Origin: Phycisphaerae bacterium
GTDB taxonomy: Bacteria > Planctomycetota > Phycisphaerae > Phycisphaerales > SM1A02
DNA length: 10,407 bases
Reading direction: 5' to 3'
NCBI GenBank assembly: GCA_002862325.1
Contig: PKCT01000270.1
Coordinates: forward strand, 1-10,407
Under the pieces are notes generated by a model. It did no database searches. It was given only the letters and a program-made list of their open reading frames with translations, and was not told the origin of the DNA. Both the position numbers and the translations under genes were made by a program. Below, piece by piece: positions 5,689 through 10,407 of the stretch (the stretch's first letter is position 1; each line of letters starts with the position of its first letter).

Positions 5689-7938
5689 TCAGGATCCGAT
5701 GGCGATTCGGCGTTGCTTCTTCAGGAGACGGCGGTAGGCCTCGGCGTCGTGTTCGAGTTCTCGCAGGATCCCCATGCACGACTTGAGCAGTGCGAGCCGG
5801 CCGAGCCGATCTGGGTCCGGGCCGGTACCGTCCCTCGCCGCGTCGGCGAGAATGGTGGTTTGCAGATCCTCCAGCTTTTCGAGGATCTCTGAGCTTTGCG
5901 TGGTCAGCGGGTCCGCGTCGTCCGGAGCGATGATCAGTTCGCTGCAGGCTTCGAGGACCCGGCGGGTGTCTTCGATGATGCCGAGCTCCTTCGGATCGGG
6001 GCCGTCCTGGCCACAGAAGCGATAGCGGAACTGGAGGTCCCGGGAAAGGATGAGCAGCATCTGGGCCTTGCTGATCATGGCCTCCGTCGCATCGGCGAGG
6101 ACGTCGGCCCGGGCTTCCGTTCGCATCGCGCTGGCGATCTCCACGGCCATGGAGATGGACTTGGCGATCTGGTGCGAACGGTCGTTCTCCACCGTGAGCC
6201 CCTTGGGACGACTGAGCGTCCGCCAACTGTCACCCACCAGTCCGATCGCCTTCCCCAGCGTCGCGCCGATCCGCTCGCGCGCGTAGGTCGGCTGAAAGAG
6301 CAGGAACACCAGCCAGGGGATGATCGTCGATCCTGCGACCGCCACGAATCGATCCGAGACGAGGCCGAGATCTACCTCGAGCCGGTTGAACGTGGTGAAG
6401 ATGAACATCATGCTCATCCCGTAGTTCAGCCCCGCCGCCGCGGTCGGTGGATTGCTGATCAGGAGCGCCGCCGGGAAGAGGACCACCATCGTGAACGCGG
6501 CGGAGATCCAGACGTCCCCGAGCGACGGCCCCACCGTGATGATCGAGAGGATCGCGATGATCGTCGCCAGCCCCAGCCCCACGGTTCGATGCATGAAGGA
6601 CGCGGTGAGGGCGCCGAAGTTGACGGTGGTGACGAGGGTGGAGAGGAGCAGGAGACTCGGCGCGCCTCGCCAGTCGGAGTAGATCGACGCGAAGGTGAAG
6701 GAGATCATGACCGCGATCGTGCCCTTGGTCGCGTACTGGAAGGTCGTCGGATCCGCCTTGGTGACCAGCTCCCGCAGCGTGTGGTAGACCGACACGCCGA
6801 CCCTGGTGTCGATGCGGGGAAGCTTGAGCGTGTCGGGGAGTTCGGTCGGTGCGGTACCGCGACTCCTGCGCAGGACGCGCAGGGTCGCAACCATGAGCAT
6901 GTGGAGATGGCGCAGGTTCGCGAGGTGGGCGAGCGTATCCGCCGAGACACCCGGATCGGAGTCGGCGAGCGCGGCTTCGATCGTCCGTATCACCTCGTCG
7001 CGAAGCGACTCGAGATCCGGGCCCGGTGCGGGCGTCGCATCGGCTTCGAAGGCGTCGGCGAGGAGGGTCGTCTCTTCGGTGATCGCCCTCCGGAAACGCA
7101 TCTCCACCTCCCCGAGCCTTCCCGGGAGCGACTCGATGCCTCCGAAGGCGTCCTCGCTGATCCGGATGTCGTCGTGGAAGGCGAGGAGAAATCGAACCGA
7201 AGATGCGGCGGTCTCCAGGTTTCGCATCTGGACGCCGTCTCCGATCTCGCCGGCGATGCCCAGCAGCAGCTTCTGGTGGGTCGAGAAGAGCGCCACCGTC
7301 CAGGTCCGTTCGCCGCGCGCATGGTAGGAGAGGGGGATCTTCCGGATGCTCTGGGCGAGTCCGCGAAGGAGGGCCTGTCGATTGGACTTCGGATTGACGA
7401 TCATCCCGGTGAATTCCGAGACCGCCACCCCGATCGCCAGCACCTGCAGCGAGATCCAGGCGGCGGCGAGGGCGTCGACGTCGTTCGCCGCCTCCCACGT
7501 GTAGAGGATCGGCACGGCCATGACCAGGAGGAACGACAGCAGGTCGAGGCCGCGGGCCAGGAGATAGAAGGCGACGAAGCAGATGGTCGCCGCGACGAGC
7601 GCGAGAAGCCAGGGCTGCTCGCCGAGCGTCTCGGCAAGGAGGCTCGCGAGGACGCTGGAGATCGTCGCCGCGGCGAGTCGGAGCCCGAGGAGACGGAACG
7701 AATGGGGAACCGCCGTGATCAGCAGCACCGGAAGCGCGGGAAGCACGCCGCCCGGGAGTTGGAAGACGCGAAGCAGGAAGATCACGATGGTCGCGGCGAT
7801 GAGGAACGACCATGCGGGACGACCGACCCTGTTCCAGTCCCGCAATCGGGACACCGAGGCCTCCAGCGCCCAACCAAAGGAGCCAGGACGGTAGAACGCC
7901 GTCCGGTTCTGAGGGGGAAGAGAGGTCGTCGTCGCCAT
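5689..7938 (-). CDS. mdtO: FUSC-family inner-membrane efflux protein, MdtO-like
   Basis: The product has 749 residues with the two-bundle layout of the FUSC/AaeB/MdtO family. A first hydrophobic bundle spans about 42-175 (including SFLIAATIVIFLLRVF and the segments at 68-77, 91-105, 109-127, 132-146 and 158-176). A long soluble helical domain covers about 185-400. A second bundle runs from about 403 to 548, including GTIAVMISFTFASIY and AFTMVVLFPAALLI. A soluble, charged helical C-terminus follows from about 552. Family members are inner-membrane components of HlyD-dependent tripartite pumps; energy coupling is poorly defined. ATG at 7938-7936 lies one base after the stop of the outer-membrane partner gene (TGA-c-ATG), so translation is probably coupled. 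E. coli MdtO is about 680 residues, so this protein is somewhat longer. The MdtO call rests on architecture plus the full MdtN/P/YtcA neighbourhood; family is firm, substrate unknown. Confidence 0.88.
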   Translation of the reverse strand: MATTTSLPPQNRTAFYRPGSFGWALEASVSRLRDWNRVGRPAWSFLIAATIVIFLLRVFQLPGGVLPALPVLLITAVPHSFRLLGLRLAAATISSVLASLLAETLGEQPWLLALVAATICFVAFYLLARGLDLLSFLLVMAVPILYTWEAANDVDALAAAWISLQVLAIGVAVSEFTGMIVNPKSNRQALLRGLAQSIRKIPLSYHARGERTWTVALFSTHQKLLLGIAGEIGDGVQMRNLETAASSVRFLLAFHDDIRISEDAFGGIESLPGRLGEVEMRFRRAITEETTLLADAFEADATPAPGPDLESLRDEVIRTIEAALADSDPGVSADTLAHLANLRHLHMLMVATLRVLRRSRGTAPTELPDTLKLPRIDTRVGVSVYHTLRELVTKADPTTFQYATKGTIAVMISFTFASIYSDWRGAPSLLLLSTLVTTVNFGALTASFMHRTVGLGLATIIAILSIITVGPSLGDVWISAAFTMVVLFPAALLISNPPTAAAGLNYGMSMMFIFTTFNRLEVDLGLVSDRFVAVAGSTIIPWLVFLLFQPTYARERIGATLGKAIGLVGDSWRTLSRPKGLTVENDRSHQIAKSISMAVEIASAMRTEARADVLADATEAMISKAQMLLILSRDLQFRYRFCGQDGPDPKELGIIEDTRRVLEACSELIIAPDDADPLTTQSSEILEKLEDLQTTILADAARDGTGPDPDRLGRLALLKSCMGILRELEHDAEAYRRLLKKQRRIAIGS

Positions 7939-7939
7939 G

Positions 7940-9508
7940 TCAGTCCGCTCGCGCGGCCGGGCCGGTCGGATAGCGACCGATCTCGTCGCCCGCGGCGAAG
8001 GCGAGATCGGCGGCGGCCACCAGGAGATCGGATCTGGTGGTCACGAACGTGGCGCGGGCCTCCTGCAGATCGCGTTCGGCCTGGACCAGTTCGGTGATCG
8101 TGGAGAGCCCCTGGCGATAGCTCGCGCTCACCGCGGCGAACGCCTCCTCGCTCTGGGCAACGAGGGCGAGACCGAAATCGAACTGCTTGCGGAACGCCTG
8201 AACGCGGAAGTACGCGTCCCACGTCTCGCCGATCGCCTGAAGTCGAAGTCGCTCGAGCTCCGCTTCCGCTTCGCGCCGCTTCGCTCGTGCGGCTCGGACC
8301 GCGTTCTCCCGGATGAAGCCCTCGAAGATCGTCCACGTCCCGCCGATGCCGATGTTCCAGACCGGGATGCCATCGGTGTCCGACGGGTAGTCCAAGGGTG
8401 GATTGTTGACCGAGGTCTCGAATCGGGCCCAGGCGTATCCGACCTCGCCGATCACTTCGACCGTGGGCATGAACTCAGCTTCGGCTCTCGCCTCCTCCGC
8501 CGCGGCCGATCGCACGGCGGCCACGGCGGCGGCGAGATCGGGACGTCCGTCGAGACTCACATCGATCACATCCTCGACGCGATAGGAGAGGGCTTCGGGG
8601 AGCTGATCGTCTCGAACGCGGGCGATCGAGACCGGGGTCGTGGCGGGGACGCCGCACGCGTCCAGCAGGGAGGCGCGGGCGGTCTGGATGACCGCGACCG
8701 TGGCCTGGAGATCGAACCGGGCCTGGGCGAGATCCTGGCGGGCGAGGAAGAGATCCGGCGCGGTCGCGAGACCGACGAGCATCTGCGATTCGACCATGTC
8801 CACAACGGTCTCGGCCAGTTCGACGTTCCGTTCCGCGGCTTCCTTCGCCGCGAGCGCCGCGTCGAGACGGAAGTAGGCGACCTGGACGTCGTGCACGGTC
8901 GACTGGAGGACGCGGTTGGTCTGCAGGTTCGCCGCGAGAAGCGTCGCACGAGCCGCATCGTCGTCCGCTTCTCGGCGTCCGAAGTCGAAGAGCACGTAGT
9001 TGAGACCGATTTGGGGCAGCAGATTGAGCGAATCGACCTGCAGCGCCTGTCCGGTCGCGGGGAAGAGCACCCGGTTGTAGTAGAAGTCCGCGGAGATGCC
9101 CAGGACCGGATACCACGCCCCCTTGGCGATGCCGAGCTCCGCCGCGGCGGCCCTCGACCGTTCCCACGCGATCCTGGTCTCGGGACGATTCGTCAGGGCG
9201 AATTCGACGAGGTGGAGGAGAGAGACGTCCTCGCCTGCGCTCCCCTCGGGGCCGGCGGGCAGCTGTCGCATCCTCGCTTCCATCCGTGCGAGCGGACCGG
9301 TGTTCCGCTCGTCCCGCTGTCCGTTCGGCTTGGCGGGATCCTCCCCGCGCCGTCGTGCGTCCTCGGGGGTCCACGGATCGCCCGGACTTCGGGCGACGAA
9401 GGCGTCGGGGTCGGTTTCGACCCAGGGCTCGTCGGATCGACACCCACCGGCGAAGATGGCGGTCAGGAGGCAGAGGAGCCCGGGAGATCTGAGGATGGCC
9501 GGTCGCAT
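7940..9508 (-). CDS. mdtP: TolC-family outer-membrane efflux lipoprotein, MdtP-like
   Basis: It would form the trimeric outer-membrane duct of the neighbouring pump. I chose ATG at 9508-9506 rather than the first ATG at 9556: it gives an N-terminus of basic residues, a hydrophobic stretch (10-20) and a lipobox-like F-A-G-G-C23, i.e. a lipoprotein signal peptide as in MdtP/OprM-type proteins. The product has 522 residues. After Cys23 comes a hydrophilic, Pro/Asp/Arg-rich stretch to about 92, longer than usual. Two homologous OEP repeats follow. The first contains LVEFALTNRPE, LNYVLFDFGRRE (170-180) and the coiled-coil phrase VGLATAPDLFLARQDLAQAR (245-264). The second contains GRPDLAAA, WTIFEGFIRENAV (392-404) and QGLSTITELVQAERDLQEAR (466-485). 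It is transcribed first, followed after one base by the FUSC gene. No Shine-Dalgarno precedes the start. Confidence 0.9.
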   Translation of the reverse strand: MRPAILRSPGLLCLLTAIFAGGCRSDEPWVETDPDAFVARSPGDPWTPEDARRRGEDPAKPNGQRDERNTGPLARMEARMRQLPAGPEGSAGEDVSLLHLVEFALTNRPETRIAWERSRAAAAELGIAKGAWYPVLGISADFYYNRVLFPATGQALQVDSLNLLPQIGLNYVLFDFGRREADDDAARATLLAANLQTNRVLQSTVHDVQVAYFRLDAALAAKEAAERNVELAETVVDMVESQMLVGLATAPDLFLARQDLAQARFDLQATVAVIQTARASLLDACGVPATTPVSIARVRDDQLPEALSYRVEDVIDVSLDGRPDLAAAVAAVRSAAAEEARAEAEFMPTVEVIGEVGYAWARFETSVNNPPLDYPSDTDGIPVWNIGIGGTWTIFEGFIRENAVRAARAKRREAEAELERLRLQAIGETWDAYFRVQAFRKQFDFGLALVAQSEEAFAAVSASYRQGLSTITELVQAERDLQEARATFVTTRSDLLVAAADLAFAAGDEIGRYPTGPAARAD

Positions 9509-9518
9509 CACGCGTTCG

Positions 9519-9528
9519 AATGTACCAT
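9519..9528. promoter_or_regulatory. Candidate overlapping divergent -10 elements
   Basis: Between the two divergent start codons, TACCAT (9523-9528, plus) and TACATT (9524-9519, minus) each match the -10 consensus at four of six positions, including the key T-A and final T. They share two base pairs. Each ends 9-10 nt before its own ATG (9538 plus; 9508 minus), so transcripts would be almost leaderless, consistent with the absence of Shine-Dalgarno sites. No good -35 hexamer was found at 17 bp on either side. This is a prediction from spacing and sequence only. Confidence 0.3.
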
Positions 9529-9537
9529 CTTCACCTG

Positions 9538-9837
9538 ATGAGACGCTCCTCCACAATCCGACGCTGCGTCGATCGAGGCAGAACCGCCCGGGCCGCGGGG
9601 CTTCTCCTGCCGACCGTCCTGGTCCTGGGAGGCTGCGATCCGATCTTCGACATCGGCGGGGCCTTCTTTCCGTCCTGGGTTTTCGCCGTCATCCTCGGCA
9701 TCTTCGGCCTCGTGATCGTGCGCGAGATCCTCGTCAAGCTCAAGATCGACGAGCATCTCTACGGCCATGGGCTCGCCTATCTCGGTGTGTTCGTCACCAT
9801 TTCGATCATCTTCTGGATCTGGTTCTTCCGAACCTGA
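9538..9837 (+). CDS. ytcA: YtcA-family small membrane lipoprotein
   Basis: The product has 99 residues from ATG at 9538; an earlier in-frame ATG at 9520 would add six residues but overlaps the likely promoter. An Arg-rich N-terminus leads to a hydrophobic stretch and lipobox V-L-G-G-C33. Next comes DPIFDIGGAFFPSWVF, which closely resembles the start of mature E. coli YtcA (SPAIPVIGAYYPGWFF, from memory). Two transmembrane helices follow, about 46-64 and 78-97, separated by a short charged loop. In E. coli ytcA sits beside mdtN-mdtO-mdtP; here it sits 15 bp before an MdtN-like gene and opposite mdtP/mdtO-like genes. Its molecular role is not established; association with the pump in the membrane is inferred from conserved neighbourhood. 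Family assignment rests on the mature N-terminus, size, topology and context. Confidence 0.82.
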   Translation: MRRSSTIRRCVDRGRTARAAGLLLPTVLVLGGCDPIFDIGGAFFPSWVFAVILGIFGLVIVREILVKLKIDEHLYGHGLAYLGVFVTISIIFWIWFFRT

Positions 9838-9852
9838 GGGAACGCTCGCTCG

Positions 9853-10407
9853 ATGTCAGACCCCGCCAAGGTCACGCCCGCCCCCGAGGACTCCGTCGTA
9901 TCCCGACGGAAGACGCCGCAGCGATGGGCTGGACGAATCCTCGGACCGGTGTTCATGGCGAGCGGTCTGTTGTCGATCCTGGTCCTCGCCAACCTGCTGG
10001 ACGACCTGCCGCGGACCGAAGACGCCGCGGTCAGAGCGAACCTGGTCGGCATCGCACCCCACGTCTCCGGTCCGATCGTGGACCTGCCGGTCGTCGACAA
10101 CCAGCCGGTGCGCCGGGGCGAGACGTTGTTCATCGTCGATCCCCGTCCATACGAGGCGGCGCTGGCCCAGGCCGAGGCCGAACTCTCGCTCGTCGATCTG
10201 GAGGTCGACGCCCTGCGGGCCCAGGTCGTGGCGGCGACCCGAGCGGTCGCCGCGGCCGAAGCGACGGTCGAACAGCGAGCGGCCGAGGCCGCATACGCCC
10301 AGATCTACCTCGAGCGGGTCGAACCCCTGCTTGAGAACCGCTTCGTGACGCCCGATCAGGTCGACAAGGCCGCGGCCGACGCGGCGGCGCTCGAGGCGGC
10401 GGTGGTG
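9853..10407 (+). CDS. mdtN: HlyD/MdtN-family periplasmic adaptor (membrane fusion protein), 3' truncated by the window
   Basis: The frame runs from ATG at 9853 to the window edge (185 codons, no stop). GAGG at 9836-9839 lies about 13 nt upstream and overlaps the ytcA stop, so the two genes are probably co-transcribed. A soluble basic N-terminus is followed by one transmembrane anchor (about 28-48), then the biotinyl-lipoyl half-motif. Residues 70-79 (V-S-G-P-I-V-D-L-P-V), then DNQPVRRGETLFIVDPRPYEAALAQ, are near-identical in pattern to E. coli MdtN (VSGRIVELAVTDNQAV..., DPRPYEANLAKAEA). The following Ala/Glu-rich helical hairpin starts near residue 100, and EPLLENRFVTPDQVDKA (about 156-172) also matches MdtN. 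It would bridge the FUSC inner-membrane protein and the MdtP-like duct. The second lipoyl half, beta-barrel and C-terminus lie beyond the window. Confidence 0.93.
   Translation, partial: MSDPAKVTPAPEDSVVSRRKTPQRWAGRILGPVFMASGLLSILVLANLLDDLPRTEDAAVRANLVGIAPHVSGPIVDLPVVDNQPVRRGETLFIVDPRPYEAALAQAEAELSLVDLEVDALRAQVVAATRAVAAAEATVEQRAAEAAYAQIYLERVEPLLENRFVTPDQVDKAAADAAALEAAVV

Noticed and set aside
5896..8097. Long open plus-strand frame (733 codons) opposite the FUSC gene
   Set aside because: Shadow of the minus-strand coding sequence; the composition is dominated by R, G, D, E and H with no hydrophobic core.
9520..9537. Earlier ATG at 9520 as the ytcA start
   Set aside because: It has no ribosome site, adds six residues before an already Arg-rich n-region, and would leave only 11 bp to the divergent start. 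The ATG at 9538 fits better, though either is possible.
7937..9538. Long open plus-strand frame (533 codons) opposite the TolC-family gene
   Set aside because: Exactly mirrors the mdtP-like gene, which has clear OEP motifs; no independent coding evidence.
9509..9556. Earlier ATG at 9556 as the mdtP start
   Set aside because: It would put 16 mostly polar residues before the lipoprotein signal peptide and overlap the divergent ytcA start.

Overview
The window is high-GC bacterial chromosomal DNA. The best taxonomic clue is the secreted protein at 1767-3248, which ends in two short dockerin-like calcium-loop repeats finishing in a W-G-P-C motif. This C-terminus is characteristic of Planctomycetota, especially Phycisphaerae, and the long acidic tail on IF-3 fits. 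No mobile element, CRISPR array, tRNA or rRNA was seen, and it reads as an ordinary chromosomal backbone.

Layout. Positions 1-383 (+) hold the 3' end of an unrecognised glycine-rich repetitive protein, closed by a hairpin. Positions 611-1309 (-) hold infC (translation initiation factor IF-3), apparently with a non-AUG (AUC or AUU) start behind a strong Shine-Dalgarno. A 457-bp divergent intergenic region with several hairpins follows. Positions 1767-3248 (+) encode an exported beta-helix protein with about eleven chlamydial-Pmp-like G-G-A repeats and the dockerin-like tail, followed by an intrinsic terminator. Positions 3555-5636 (-) hold thrS (threonyl-tRNA synthetase). The familiar thrS-infC order is kept on the minus strand, but it is interrupted by the opposite-strand beta-helix gene. 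rpmI and rplT are not directly downstream of infC.

Positions 5689-10407 encode a complete MdtNOP/YtcA-type tripartite efflux system, split into two divergent transcription units. On the minus strand are an outer-membrane lipoprotein of the TolC/MdtP family (7940-9508) and, one base later, a FUSC/MdtO-type inner-membrane protein (5689-7938). On the plus strand are a small YtcA-family lipoprotein (9538-9837) and an HlyD/MdtN-type periplasmic adaptor (9853 to the window edge, truncated). The two divergent start codons are only 29 bp apart, neither has a Shine-Dalgarno, and overlapping -10-like hexamers lie between them. Together the four products would span inner membrane, periplasm and outer membrane. 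The substrate cannot be read from the sequence.

The most notable points are the MdtNOP/YtcA set with its very compact divergent start region, the Pmp-like repeat protein with a planctomycete dockerin tail, the probable non-AUG infC start with a leader hairpin, and a cysteine-containing insertion of about 22 residues in ThrRS beside the zinc-ligand motif.
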